64,000 nt of DNA from Pleionea sp. CnH1-48 (GTDB lineage: Bacteria > Pseudomonadota > Gammaproteobacteria > Enterobacterales > Kangiellaceae), in NCBI RefSeq assembly GCF_024124665.1, contig NZ_JAMXSB010000006.1:62001-126000 (forward strand). The letters are read 5' to 3'. Below, in pieces: positions 27,037 through 37,119 of this stretch. A model generated the notes under the pieces. That model worked only from the letters and a program-made list of their open reading frames with translations. It made no database searches and was not told where the DNA came from. The position numbers and the translations under genes were made by a program. The stretch's first letter is position 1. Each line of letters opens with the position of its first letter.

Positions 27037-27457
27037 ACTTTGCCCTCTTGTCTTGATCTTTATTTTTTAAGTATTGATAGGTCCGTTTATGAACGCGATT
27101 TATACAACCGTATCCCCTAGTCAAATACAATCCGGGCGTCAGTTAATTAATGTTTAATTGTGATTAAAAAGATTTGATTATCGCTTAATCGATAAGTTGA
27201 TAAATATTTATTCAAGAATCTCCCTTCTCTTGTTAACACTTAAAAGACTCCGTTCAACTTCAATTCTTCACAACCAATCACCTCCAAAATTCAAACGTTG
27301 ATTGCTCACCATTTTGACAATAGAAATTTCAAAATGAGAAGCTGGTAATAGTCAAATCATCGTATCTAAGAGATATACACTGGCAAAAATCTCCTGTCAG
27401 GATGACACACATAATTGAACCCGTTACACTGCACAAAAAAACAAATGGAACAAACAA
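27037..27457. other. AT-rich divergent regulatory region
   Basis: 421 bp between the TonB receptor and the amidohydrolase gene. It contains AT-rich repeats around TTAATTAATGTTTAATTGTGATTAA (27140-27165) that could bind a regulator. No gene or RNA seen. Confidence 0.4.
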
Positions 27458-29122
27458 ATGAAATACTGGCTGGCTTTCATCACACTGATACTAACCCAGT
27501 TAACAGCGGCCCAACCCACTCTTATCCACAATGTCCAAGGCTACACGATGACTGGTTCTGCTGGTTCATCAGCCAAATTAAAACGTTTTGATGCTTTGGT
27601 GTTCGAAAACGGCAAAGTACTTTACATTGGAGAGCATAAAGAGGCGCTTAAAAAATACCCGAAGGCCGAGAAACTGAATGGAAAAGGCAAAACTCTGCTG
27701 CCAGGATTAATTGATGCTCACGGACACATTCTAGGTCTTGGAACCAGCTTACAACGAGTCGATTTGCGCGGCACAAAATCTGAACAAGAAGCGGCACAGC
27801 GTGTCGCAGATTATGCTCAACAGAATAAACATTTGCGCTGGATTGTTGGCCGGGGCTGGAATCAGGTTCTGTGGCTTAACAAGCGTTTTCCTTCCCGTGC
27901 TTCTCTGGACGCTCTGCAAATTAATAAACCAATACTCTTACGTCGCATTGATGGCCATGCCTCCTGGGCCAATTCAAAAGCGTTAGAGATCGCAGGCATT
28001 ACCGCCGACACTCAAGATCCCGACGGTGGCCAAATAGTAAAGGATGCCAAAGGAAATCCTACTGGGTTATTGATAGACAACGCCGAATATCTGGTCAGTC
28101 AGCATATTCCCAAAACCTCGACGTTAGAGTTGAACTACGCATTAGACAAAGCCTTTGCACATTTGTTGAGTCTGGGTATCACTAGCGTTCATGATGCGGG
28201 TATCAATCAGAACCTATACGAAGTCTATCAAAGCCGATTGGCTCGTAAGCAGCTGCCTCTGCGAGTGTATGCCATGTTGAGTGGCAGCGCTCCACAGTTA
28301 GAAAACTGGCTGAAAAAAGGCCATGTTAAAGATGATAAAGACCGCCTCTCCATCCGTAGTGTTAAGCTTTACTCTGACGGTGCTTTGGGCAGCCGTGGAG
28401 CCGCCTTACTGGCTCCCTACTCCGATGCGGGCGATACCAAAGGTTTGTTAGTGACTGAACCCAGTGCTCTTTACCAAACCATAGCCCAAGTTCTTAAATA
28501 TGGTTTTCAGGCTAACATTCACGCCATTGGCGACCACGGTAATCGACTGGTACTCGACTCGCTCGAAAAAGCCTACAAAAACGTGGGCGGCGAAAACCTG
28601 CGACATCGTATAGAACATGCGCAAGTGGTTCATCTTGATGATATCCCACGTTTTAAAAGCCTTAACATCATTGCCTCCATGCAGCCCACCCACGCTACCA
28701 GTGATATGAATATGGCCGAAGATCGTGTGGGTGCTCACCGTATTAAAGGTGCCTACGCGTGGCAACGCTTCTTACAACAGGGCACTATTATTGCCTCCGG
28801 TTCGGATTTTCCTGTTGAGCTGGCCAACCCCTTCCATGGCCTTCATGCCGCCGTCACACGACAAGACCATCAGCAACTACCCGCTGGCGGCTGGAAACCT
28901 GATCAAAAAATGACGCTGACTCAAGCCTTGCGCAGCTTTACTCTGGACGCAGCTTATGCTGCCCACCAAGAAAAAACTCTGGGTAGTCTGGAATCAGGAA
29001 AGTGGGCCGACTTCATATTGATTGAACCCGATATCTTTGCCATCGCGCCAGACAAGCTTTGGCAAATTAAGGTCGATGAAACCTGGATCGCAGGTAAAAA
29101 AGTTTACCAAAGAGGGTTATAA
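27458..29122 (+). CDS. Secreted YtcJ-like metal-dependent amidohydrolase
   Basis: 554 aa amidohydrolase of the YtcJ/N-substituted formamide deformylase group. A signal peptide covers about 1-18, placing the enzyme in the periplasm. Metal motifs are visible: DAHGHILGLG (about 88), KLYSDGALGSRGA, HAIGDHGN, RIEHAQVVH and SGSDFPVE. The C-terminal part is the usual second half of the composite beta-sandwich. AAATGGAACAAACAA precedes the ATG. The substrate cannot be inferred. It is upstream of ppiC by 88 bp, with two hairpins between them. Confidence 0.9.
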   Translation: MKYWLAFITLILTQLTAAQPTLIHNVQGYTMTGSAGSSAKLKRFDALVFENGKVLYIGEHKEALKKYPKAEKLNGKGKTLLPGLIDAHGHILGLGTSLQRVDLRGTKSEQEAAQRVADYAQQNKHLRWIVGRGWNQVLWLNKRFPSRASLDALQINKPILLRRIDGHASWANSKALEIAGITADTQDPDGGQIVKDAKGNPTGLLIDNAEYLVSQHIPKTSTLELNYALDKAFAHLLSLGITSVHDAGINQNLYEVYQSRLARKQLPLRVYAMLSGSAPQLENWLKKGHVKDDKDRLSIRSVKLYSDGALGSRGAALLAPYSDAGDTKGLLVTEPSALYQTIAQVLKYGFQANIHAIGDHGNRLVLDSLEKAYKNVGGENLRHRIEHAQVVHLDDIPRFKSLNIIASMQPTHATSDMNMAEDRVGAHRIKGAYAWQRFLQQGTIIASGSDFPVELANPFHGLHAAVTRQDHQQLPAGGWKPDQKMTLTQALRSFTLDAAYAAHQEKTLGSLESGKWADFILIEPDIFAIAPDKLWQIKVDETWIAGKKVYQRGL

Positions 29123-29143
29123 TGCCCGTTTAAAATCAATGGT

Positions 29144-29184
29144 AGCCCGTGTGCAGACATGGGTTGCCCAAACGCCTCAGGCGT
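29144..29184 (+). other. Two consecutive hairpins in the ppiC leader
   Basis: Hairpin 1: AGCCCGTGT (29144-29152), loop GCAG, ACATGGGTT (29157-29165), with two G-T pairs. Hairpin 2: ACGCC (29172-29176), loop TCA, GGCGT (29180-29184). They lie between the amidohydrolase stop and the ppiC ribosome-binding site. Neither has a T-run, so they are not classic terminators and may shape the ppiC leader. Confidence 0.5.
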
Positions 29185-29210
29185 CCACTTAATCTTATTT
29201 GGAGAATACC

Positions 29211-29492
29211 ATGGTACAAGCCACCGCACGTCACATTCTGGTCAGCAGCGAAGAACAATGCAACGAACTTAAGCAACAAATTATTGACGGTGCTGACTTT
29301 GCCGCTTTGGCTCAACAACACTCATCTTGCCCATCAGGACAAAATGGCGGTGATCTGGGTCAGTTTGGCCGTGGCATGATGGTAAAAGAGTTCGACGAAG
29401 TTGTTTTTAGTGCGCCGGTTAATGAAGTTCAAGGTCCGGTAAAAACTCAGTTCGGTTTCCACCTTTTGGAAGTCACTGACCGCACAGAATAA
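29211..29492 (+). CDS. ppiC: PpiC-type parvulin peptidyl-prolyl isomerase
   Basis: Cytoplasmic parvulin of 93 aa, the exact length of E. coli PpiC. Start at ATG 29211, with GGAG 7 nt upstream, not at the earlier in-frame TTG. The rotamase signature runs TARHILV, ADFAALAQQHSSCPSG, GGDLGQFGRGMMVKEFDEVV and VKTQFGFHLLEV. It has no signal peptide. Followed by a hairpin and then the DUF1244 gene. Confidence 0.95.
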   Translation: MVQATARHILVSSEEQCNELKQQIIDGADFAALAQQHSSCPSGQNGGDLGQFGRGMMVKEFDEVVFSAPVNEVQGPVKTQFGFHLLEVTDRTE

Positions 29493-29500
29493 TCCCTATC

Positions 29501-29533
29501 GCAAGAGAGCATCATCAAGCTCTCTTGCTCTTC
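29501..29533 (+). terminator. Terminator after ppiC
   Basis: Perfect 10-bp arms GCAAGAGAGC (29501-29510) and GCTCTCTTGC (29519-29528) with an 8-nt loop, followed by TCTTC. Short T-run, so it may be leaky and allow read-through into the DUF1244 gene. Confidence 0.65.
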
Positions 29534-29557
29534 AATCTAACCACGAGAAGCACGCTT

Positions 29558-29842
29558 ATGAAGTCTCAAACAGAGATAGAGGCAGCCGTCTTCAGACGCT
29601 TATTGGAGCATCTTGATAGCCGCAAAGATGTTCAAAATATCGACCTGATGAACCTCGCAGGCTTTTGCCGTAATTGTCTGTCTAAATGGATGGTCGCAGC
29701 CGCATCGGAGCAACAGGTTGAACTAGACTACGATCAAGCTCGCGAAAAGGTATATGGCATGCCTTATAACGAATGGAAAGAGCAGTATCAAAAACCCGCC
29801 TCCCCGGAACAACTTGAGCAGTTCAACAAACAGCAGTCATAG
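29558..29842 (+). CDS. DUF1244 family protein
   Basis: 94 aa, start at ATG 29558, better than the upstream in-frame TTG, which lies in the terminator arm. The highly conserved DUF1244 core DVQNIDLMNLAGFCRNCLSKW is followed by KVYGMPYNEWKEQYQ. The two Cys in FCRNC may bind metal. Function unknown, cytoplasmic; widespread in proteobacteria. Confidence 0.9.
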   Translation: MKSQTEIEAAVFRRLLEHLDSRKDVQNIDLMNLAGFCRNCLSKWMVAAASEQQVELDYDQAREKVYGMPYNEWKEQYQKPASPEQLEQFNKQQS

Positions 29843-29855
29843 CCTTTCCTTTATG

Positions 29856-29880
29856 TAAGGTGCAAACCAGGCACCTTATT
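29856..29880 (+). terminator. Hairpin after DUF1244 gene
   Basis: TAAGGTGC (29856-29863), loop of 7 nt, GCACCTTA (29871-29878), then TTGCTCC. Modest terminator. Confidence 0.5.
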
Positions 29881-30082
29881 GCTCCCCAGATCCACAGCAA
29901 CCCGCCAAATTATAATCTATACTAGTCTCACAGAAGAAATTTTATAGCATTTGGTTATTACTCATCATCGTTTAGCTGGTTGAGCGTTTATCTGACCATC
30001 ATAGAGCTTTGTCGATTCAGCATTTACCCTCCGCCCAAACATGACTTGAGAAACCCCAAAGGTAACCACTGGCGCACTTTAC

Positions 30083-31510
30083 ATGGGTCAAGATCAACTC
30101 GAATTAACATTGGTATTAGAGCTGCTCTTTATTGCGCTGATGGCTCTAGGATTACTTGGTTATGGAATAAAAACTCACTTCAAAGAGCTCAAAGATGAAA
30201 ATGAGCAACAAAGCCGAACCATTGCTCGACTAAAAAAGAATATCTCTCAGCTAACCCATCAACTGGGCGAGACCACCGCAAAGCTTCGGTCGTTGGAATC
30301 CAATGATATCCATGGTTATTTAAAACAGTGCATGGAAACCACCCGCAAACGGTTTGCAGAGAAATTTGGTTCCCAGCCTGTGAATCAACTCGAATACGCC
30401 CAAGCGCTTGAAAGGCTATCTCTGTTAATGCGCTTTAAATATCTTCAAGCTGAATACAAAGCTCTAGAACTCAATAACGAACAATCTTCTGTCTGTGATC
30501 ATGCAACCGAAGCGCTTCATCCCATTCTAGAACGTTTTTTTGCCACTCCCATTTCGGGTAACTCCAACAGCAAAAATGCTGACCAAAAGTATCAGTCCAT
30601 TCTTGCCCAAAATGAAAAGTTGGTTAAAGAAATAGAAGCCTTGTCTGAATTTAAACAGTCCTTTCAGCGTATTCTTTCATCGGCAAGTGAGCACTACCAA
30701 TCAGGCACAGAGTTACTATCTCAAATGTCGAGCTCAGACTCCCCATTGTCGGAGGAGCACCAAGCTCTTATGGAAGAACTAGGACAGAAATTTGCTTTAC
30801 TAGGAAATACCATTGGCGAAGATGAATTAGAAGAAGGCTCTTCATCATCCAAAGCTCAGCCCGATATAGATTTATCCTCAACTGAGTCAGCTGAGCAAGA
30901 AATTCAAAAGCTCAAGCAGATGATCACCAGTCAAAGAGAAGCTTTAGAGCGTCAACTAGAAGAGCAGCAAGCACTCAGCGAAGACGAGTATCGCAAAAAA
31001 ATGCAGGAGATGAACTATATCCTTAAAGAATCAGAAATCTGCATGGACACCCTGCAAAGTGAACTGGAAGAAACGAAAAAACAACTGAACAACCTTGTCG
31101 ACTCAGCCCAAGATAACGATGCACAAGTCGATAAAGCGACCATACTGAAATCTAAAAATAATGAGCTTTATGCCAAAAATATGGCAATAGAAGATGACAA
31201 CCGACACCTCAAAAAAATGTTAGCAAAAGAAAAACACACTTCCGCCATTTTAAGAAGAGATCTAGAATCCGGCGGAGGATCGTCTGACTCTATTGTTGAG
31301 CTGCAAAAGAAATATGAAGAACAAAAACTACTGGTGGGCCGACTGGAACTAGAAAAAGCCATGCTCGAGCAACAATATCTGGAAGTCAGCGAACTGAACG
31401 ATGAAGTAAAAGAAAAAGAAGAGGCTTATCGAAGACTGCTTCTAGAACATCAAATGCTAGAAGAAAACTATCTTGAAGTTGTAAGTAAAAAAGAAGGCAA
31501 TAGAGCTTAA
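30083..31510 (+). CDS. Membrane-anchored coiled-coil protein, unknown function
   Basis: 475 aa. One membrane helix near the N-terminus (about 9-29, LVLELLFIALMALGLLGYGI), then almost entirely Gln/Glu/Lys/Leu-rich heptad-like sequence in long blocks (about 33-80, 170-215, 275-345, 360-475), broken by Ser-rich linkers. The likely arrangement is a short outer segment and a large cytoplasmic coiled-coil rod. It follows DUF1244 and precedes the sensory GGDEF-EAL gene by 105 bp. A filament-like or scaffolding role is possible, but I recognise no family. Confidence 0.75.
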   Translation: MGQDQLELTLVLELLFIALMALGLLGYGIKTHFKELKDENEQQSRTIARLKKNISQLTHQLGETTAKLRSLESNDIHGYLKQCMETTRKRFAEKFGSQPVNQLEYAQALERLSLLMRFKYLQAEYKALELNNEQSSVCDHATEALHPILERFFATPISGNSNSKNADQKYQSILAQNEKLVKEIEALSEFKQSFQRILSSASEHYQSGTELLSQMSSSDSPLSEEHQALMEELGQKFALLGNTIGEDELEEGSSSSKAQPDIDLSSTESAEQEIQKLKQMITSQREALERQLEEQQALSEDEYRKKMQEMNYILKESEICMDTLQSELEETKKQLNNLVDSAQDNDAQVDKATILKSKNNELYAKNMAIEDDNRHLKKMLAKEKHTSAILRRDLESGGGSSDSIVELQKKYEEQKLLVGRLELEKAMLEQQYLEVSELNDEVKEKEEAYRRLLLEHQMLEENYLEVVSKKEGNRA

Positions 31511-31615
31511 CTTAAACGACAGCTAGAATTAAAATAATGAGAGAAAACAATGTTCCAGTTACTCAAAATACATTTATTAAAGCTTAGTTTTAGTTGAGCA
31601 AAAGAAGCATCAACA

Positions 31616-34600
31616 ATGACTTTGCCAAGACTATTACTTATTATTTTCCTACTGCCTATTCAGTTAATCTTGGCTAATGACCTTCTATTAAAGCAGCTCC
31701 CCAAAAACAGCAACATACCTTCAGAGTTTGTCAGCCATATTGAGCCACTCAGCAATGGGTATATTTTATTTAGTACCAATGCCGGAGCTAGATTATTTGA
31801 TGGTTACCGCTTTATTCCCGTTTTATCGACAGAAGATGACATATTCAACCCATTAAACTCTTATGTCTACTTCACCTATGAAGATTCAAGAGGCACTTTA
31901 TGGTTTGCAACGGCATTAGGATTGTACAAAATTGTCAAAGGTGACTTTCAACTGATCAAAGTTTCCCACGATCCCAAAAATAACAATAGCTTATTAAATG
32001 ACAATGTACGCTTTATTACTGAAGACTCTCAGGGAAGCATTTGGTTTGCGACCTTAAGTGGTGTCAGCCGATATACCCCGGATACAAACAGCTTCAAACA
32101 CTTCACACAACCAGTAAATATCGAAGAAGAAATCAATATTAATAAGATTAATGTCATCCTTGAAGACAATCACCAGCGCATTTGGGTTGGCACCATTGCA
32201 GGCCTGTACTACATTGACCTCAACAATCTGGAGTTGAATTTAGTAAAAGGAATTACCGAAGAAAAATACTTCACCTCTGGCTTTGTATCTAAGTCAGGAG
32301 AAGTATGGCTGGGCGCAGACAGTGGCGGCATCTATAGAGTTGACGCTCAAACCCGAAAAATCGTTTTCGAAAATAAAGAAACGAGTAAGATCGCCCTTAA
32401 AAGTAATAATATCTGGGCACTTTTTCAAGACGACTCAGAGCTTATCTGGATTGGCTATTGGAGCCAAGGCGTGTCGGTTTTTGATCCGAAGACAAAGATG
32501 ACGCGACAACTAAGCAGTCAACCAGATGACCCCAATAGTTTACCGGGCAATTCGATAGAAGAAATTGCCGCCGATCACTCAGGGCTTATTTGGATAGCAA
32601 CCACAGGAGGGGCAGCATGGTTTAACCCAGAAACCCTGTTGATAACTACTCTGACTCACTCCAAGACGAATGAGAAGAGTATTAACGACTCCAATATCTG
32701 GTCTATTCATCAAAGCCCTGATGGCACAGTGTGGTTAGGAACAGAAGATGGCCTTGAGCAATGGAAGCCTGATACCAATACAATCACCCATTACTACCAT
32801 CAACCTGGCGACGATACGAGCGTAACAGCAGGAACTATCTGGAATATAAAGCAGATAGATGAAAAACACTTACTCCTGGCGACTGACAAGGGCGTTGATA
32901 TTCTTGATATAGAGTCTAAAGCGGTAAGACATATCCGCAACTTAAAATCCAGTGAAGGAAAATCACTAAGTGTTGCTTTTTACTCGATGGCTCAAGCATC
33001 AAGCAATAAAATATATGTCGCTAGTAATGCTTCGACTATCCATCTTCTTGAACCTCATACCGAAGAAGCCGAGCTAATCTTTGATGCCAGAGCTCATGCT
33101 GAAACCCGAGAGTCTGAGTACTTTAATTCCATATTACCCAGTCAGGATGGCGCTTTGTGGCTAGGAAGTACAACGGGGCTCTACCGTTACGATCTAACGA
33201 AGAAAACAATTATTACCTACTCTACCAATAACCTTGATAATCGATTAAGTGGTAATGTTATCTATTCTCTACTCGAAGATAAAAGCGGTGATATCTGGGT
33301 AGCGACGGCGGCCGGAGGTATCAATAAAATCAGAGTAGATAAAAACCACCGCTCACAAATCACTTTTTACGACCGTTCAAAGGGCTTACCATCCAATACA
33401 GTCACCAACTTATTGATGGGACCAGAGCCCTACCTCTACTTTACAACAAATAGCCACTTCGGCCGTCTGGACAAACACACGGGCGAGATAAAAGTTTACA
33501 ACAACTTAAACTCTCAAGCAGAAGCCTACTCGCCCGGTGCAGCTTTATACGGAAACAATGACTACGTCTATCTAGGCGGTAGTCAAATGCGAACCTTTAA
33601 GCCCGAAGCGCTTAAAGAAAGCGACTATATTCCTCCCATTAAAATCACTGGAATACAGAGTGTTTTTAAAGCCGTAAAAGATTTTAAAGCGCTTGCTTCT
33701 ACACATCGGCTAGAGCTTTATCCGGAAGATACCCTTGTCACAATATCATTTGCCAGTTTGGATTATGCCTTTCCAGAAAAAAATAGATTCCGCTATCAAC
33801 TACGTGGTGTCGATAAAGAGTGGCTGACACCGGGTACAGAAAATCATGCCACTTACACCCACCTGCCAAGTGGTCGCTTTAGTTTCGTTGTTCAAGGAAC
33901 AAATCGAGACGGAAAGTGGAGCGAAAACAAAGCGACTATTGATGTTAGAGTCTACCCTCCAATATGGCGAAGTGGTTATGCATATACGCTGTATATCGCT
34001 CTCATACTTACCGCTCTATGGATGTATCTAAGAGCAGTGAAAGAGAAAAAGGAAAACGAAAGAAAATCCGTTGAAGCTATCAAACTCAGCGAATCCCGTC
34101 TTAGAGATGTACTCTGGGGAAGTGGTGACGAACTATGGCGTTGGGATCTTAAGTCCAATAAGGTTTGGAGAACCAACAACGTAAATCATGGTGATACTGC
34201 CAATGAAAGTGTTATAAGCTATAAGCAACTTTTTTCTCGAATTCACCCAGAAGATCAGGATCTGGTCAAAGCAACAGTAGAAGCTTACTTGAAAGGAAAA
34301 GAACAATACTGTGAAGCGCAATATCGAATACTTAGCAAAGAATACAATGCTTGGCGATGGGTGTTGTCCAAAGGAAGAATCGTAGAAAGAGACGCCAACA
34401 ACGCGCCCCAAATAATAGCAGGGACGACCAAAGACATCAGCGAACTGAAACAAACTGAAGATCAACTACGCTGTATGGCAAACTATGATCAGTTGACTCG
34501 CCTACCTAATAGAACCATGTTTCTGGAGCATCTGAAACATGCTATCAACCTCGCTAACCGTTATGATGAAAAAGTTGCTCTATTGTTTCTGGATCTTGAT

Positions 34601-35782
34601 GGCTTTAAATTAATCAATGACTCTATGGGACACGGTGTGGGTGACCAGTTATTGCAGGCTGTTGCATTAAGACTTAAAAAGTGCCTGAGAGGAACAGACA
34701 ATGTTGCACGACTGGGTGGTGATGAGTTCACAGTTATTATCGAAAGGGTAAGTAAAAAAGACAATGTTGTCCCACAAGTAGAAAGAGTAATAGAGGATCT
34801 ATCTCGCCCATTTCACTTGATCAACCAGACAGCGATTACTTCAACCAGCATCGGTGTTGCTTTCTACCCGGACGATGGAGATACGCCAGCCAATCTCTTA
34901 AAGCATGCGGACATTGCGATGTATGAAGCAAAGCGACTGGGTAAAAAGAACTACCGGTTCTTCCAACCAGAAATGAACGCACTGCTAGTCAAACGTCTTG
35001 ATATGGAAAAAGCGCTTGAGAAAGCGTTAAAAAATAGTGAGTTTAAAACTTACTATCAACCCAGAGTCTGTGTAAACAGCAACAAAATACTAGGTTTTGA
35101 AGCACTCATACGCTGGTTCTCCCCGGAAAAAGGCATGGTCTCCCCTGCTGATTTTATTCCTGTTGCTGAAGAAACAGGGCAAATATTAGAGATTGGTAAT
35201 TGGGTATTAAATGACGTATGCCAACAAGCATCGATATGGCATCAACAAGGCTGGTCTGGAACTATCTCCGTTAATATAGCCGCACTTCAATTTAAACAAA
35301 GTGACCTGACATCCGATGTTAAAGCCGTTTTAAAAAAATATCAGCTGCCCGGAGATCAGCTTGAGCTCGAAATTACTGAAGGCACTCTTATAGAAAACCT
35401 TGAGCTAACTCGAAGCCTGCTCATTCGGTTAAAAAACTTAGGAGTTCGCATTGCACTCGATGACTTTGGGACTGGGTATTCTTCATTAGCTTACTTACAA
35501 CAGTTTCCTATTGATCTACTTAAAATCGATCGTTCCTTCATCACCCAACTTGAGCACTCTTCAAAAGCGGCAAAGTTATCACAAGCGATTATTAATATGG
35601 CTCACAGCTTAGACTTGAGAGTTGTAGCAGAAGGCATTGAAGACAACTATCAATTAGACTTCTTACGGAGCTCTCTTTGCGAAGAGTATCAAGGCTATCT
35701 TTTTGGTAAACCTCTACCAGCAGAAGAAGTAGAAGAGCTTTACCTAGGGAATAAGAATAAAATAAGTAACGGCTCACATTAA
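31616..35782 (+). CDS. Periplasmic-propeller sensor with PAS-GGDEF-EAL
   Basis: 1388 aa hybrid c-di-GMP enzyme. A signal peptide (about 1-20) is followed by two-component-regulator propeller repeats (about 30-690; motifs such as DSRGTLWFATALGLYK, DHSGLIWIATTGGAAWF and DKSGDIWVATAAGG). A Y_Y_Y domain (about 700-775, FRYQLRGVDKEWLTPG) and one membrane helix (about 785-805) come next. The cytoplasmic part is a PAS domain (about 825-935), GGDEF (intact motif RLGGDEFTVI near 1031) and EAL (motif FEALIRW near 1162, DDFGTGYSSL and AEGIED). Both catalytic domains look intact, so it could make or degrade c-di-GMP. HTCS-like periplasmic sensors more usually end in a histidine kinase. Confidence 0.92.
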   Translation: MTLPRLLLIIFLLPIQLILANDLLLKQLPKNSNIPSEFVSHIEPLSNGYILFSTNAGARLFDGYRFIPVLSTEDDIFNPLNSYVYFTYEDSRGTLWFATALGLYKIVKGDFQLIKVSHDPKNNNSLLNDNVRFITEDSQGSIWFATLSGVSRYTPDTNSFKHFTQPVNIEEEININKINVILEDNHQRIWVGTIAGLYYIDLNNLELNLVKGITEEKYFTSGFVSKSGEVWLGADSGGIYRVDAQTRKIVFENKETSKIALKSNNIWALFQDDSELIWIGYWSQGVSVFDPKTKMTRQLSSQPDDPNSLPGNSIEEIAADHSGLIWIATTGGAAWFNPETLLITTLTHSKTNEKSINDSNIWSIHQSPDGTVWLGTEDGLEQWKPDTNTITHYYHQPGDDTSVTAGTIWNIKQIDEKHLLLATDKGVDILDIESKAVRHIRNLKSSEGKSLSVAFYSMAQASSNKIYVASNASTIHLLEPHTEEAELIFDARAHAETRESEYFNSILPSQDGALWLGSTTGLYRYDLTKKTIITYSTNNLDNRLSGNVIYSLLEDKSGDIWVATAAGGINKIRVDKNHRSQITFYDRSKGLPSNTVTNLLMGPEPYLYFTTNSHFGRLDKHTGEIKVYNNLNSQAEAYSPGAALYGNNDYVYLGGSQMRTFKPEALKESDYIPPIKITGIQSVFKAVKDFKALASTHRLELYPEDTLVTISFASLDYAFPEKNRFRYQLRGVDKEWLTPGTENHATYTHLPSGRFSFVVQGTNRDGKWSENKATIDVRVYPPIWRSGYAYTLYIALILTALWMYLRAVKEKKENERKSVEAIKLSESRLRDVLWGSGDELWRWDLKSNKVWRTNNVNHGDTANESVISYKQLFSRIHPEDQDLVKATVEAYLKGKEQYCEAQYRILSKEYNAWRWVLSKGRIVERDANNAPQIIAGTTKDISELKQTEDQLRCMANYDQLTRLPNRTMFLEHLKHAINLANRYDEKVALLFLDLDGFKLINDSMGHGVGDQLLQAVALRLKKCLRGTDNVARLGGDEFTVIIERVSKKDNVVPQVERVIEDLSRPFHLINQTAITSTSIGVAFYPDDGDTPANLLKHADIAMYEAKRLGKKNYRFFQPEMNALLVKRLDMEKALEKALKNSEFKTYYQPRVCVNSNKILGFEALIRWFSPEKGMVSPADFIPVAEETGQILEIGNWVLNDVCQQASIWHQQGWSGTISVNIAALQFKQSDLTSDVKAVLKKYQLPGDQLELEITEGTLIENLELTRSLLIRLKNLGVRIALDDFGTGYSSLAYLQQFPIDLLKIDRSFITQLEHSSKAAKLSQAIINMAHSLDLRVVAEGIEDNYQLDFLRSSLCEEYQGYLFGKPLPAEEVEELYLGNKNKISNGSH

Positions 35783-36049
35783 TTCAAAAGTTACTTTGTC
35801 AGAGAAAAAGAACAAATAGGCATTAAACTCACCTACTATTATTCGAAATAAGTCTTATAAAAGTAGGGTTATATTGACCTTAAGCTTAACCAAAGCCTAA
35901 GCATTACGGTTGATTTTTTCCTCATCTCGGCTAATCTTGTCTAATACTTGTCTAATAGTGTAAGTACTGATTTTGGAGCTAAACCTCCATACATAATATT
36001 GAGCCCTCATTTTAGTTCACAGAGTGATAACTCTAAAATGGAAGGTAGA

Positions 36050-37033
36050 ATGAAGCACACCTATACAACAGCCGACGCCTTTGAACTCGCAAGTACCATA
36101 CTCGACATTTCTCCTGATTATTTTGGCATAGAATACTTAAAACGAATTGCCACCAATATATACACTGCATTTGAATTCAAGTACGTACTTATTGGCTATG
36201 CCATTAAACCAGAGCAAACGAAAATTCAAACCGTGGTTGTGCTTATCGATGGCGAGCTGTCCGATAATTTTATATATGATCTCAAAGGCACTCCCTGCCA
36301 CAATGTTTTTACCGGAAAGCGAGTATGTATCCATGCCGATGGTGTAGCACAACAGTTTCCTGAAGATAAAATGTTAGTGGACATGGGTGTAGAAAGTTAT
36401 ATAGGCGCTCCTACGATTATTGGAAAGAACTTGCAAGGTCTGGTAGCCATGCTCGATCCTGAAAAAGTCGAAGATGAAGTTTTCTATTCTTCACTATTAG
36501 AATTTGTCTCGGCAAGAGCGGCTGTTGAGCTAGAACGCTATACCCATCAGCATCATGTAGAATCACTCAAAAAGCAGACCCAACTGGATCCTTTAACAGG
36601 CTGCTTAAACAAAAAGGCTTTTGGTGAAGCACTAACAGATTCTTTTTTTGAATACGATAGCTCAACAGTCATGTTTATCGATGCCGATCACTTCAAACAG
36701 GTTAATGATACAAAAGGCCATCAATATGGCGATAAAGTATTGATAGCACTAGCCTCGACAATTCAGGAGAGCATTAGAGCCGGTGATATGGTTTGTCGCT
36801 ACGGCGGAGAAGAGTTTGTTGTTTATCTACCCAACTCTACCATTGACTCAGCAGTAGAAATAGCTAATAGAATACACGACTCCCTCAGAAACAACTCTGA
36901 CTTAAATATCACAGTCAGTATAGGCCTCACGGCATGTAATAAGGAACAAGAGATTAGTGATGCAATCAATATCGCTGACAAAGCCGTCTATAAAGCCAAA
37001 CACTGCGGTAGAAATAGAACGGAAGTTTTGTAG
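36050..37033 (+). CDS. GAF-GGDEF diguanylate cyclase
   Basis: Makes c-di-GMP. 327 aa from ATG 36050, which has GAAGG 4 nt upstream; an earlier in-frame ATG at 36038 or TTG at 35948 is possible but less supported. A GAF domain (about 15-175) and a GGDEF domain (about 185-327) with intact GGEEF in RYGGEEFVVYLP (about 251-262) are visible. DADHFKQVNDTKGHQYGD is the typical early motif. No membrane segment. It lies 267 bp downstream of the 1388-aa sensor and is probably a separate transcript. Confidence 0.9.
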   Translation: MKHTYTTADAFELASTILDISPDYFGIEYLKRIATNIYTAFEFKYVLIGYAIKPEQTKIQTVVVLIDGELSDNFIYDLKGTPCHNVFTGKRVCIHADGVAQQFPEDKMLVDMGVESYIGAPTIIGKNLQGLVAMLDPEKVEDEVFYSSLLEFVSARAAVELERYTHQHHVESLKKQTQLDPLTGCLNKKAFGEALTDSFFEYDSSTVMFIDADHFKQVNDTKGHQYGDKVLIALASTIQESIRAGDMVCRYGGEEFVVYLPNSTIDSAVEIANRIHDSLRNNSDLNITVSIGLTACNKEQEISDAINIADKAVYKAKHCGRNRTEVL

Positions 37034-37119
37034 TGAAGCCTACCGACAGCACTGCTCTAGTATCGATGTTGTAAGTATGCCTTCATCTCTTATTCAATAA
37101 ATAATGCTTTAAAACCAAA

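Noticed and set aside
35948-36049. Upstream start (TTG 35948) for the GAF-GGDEF protein
   Set aside because: The extra 34 residues are low-complexity and lack a ribosome-binding site, while GAAGG precedes ATG 36050.
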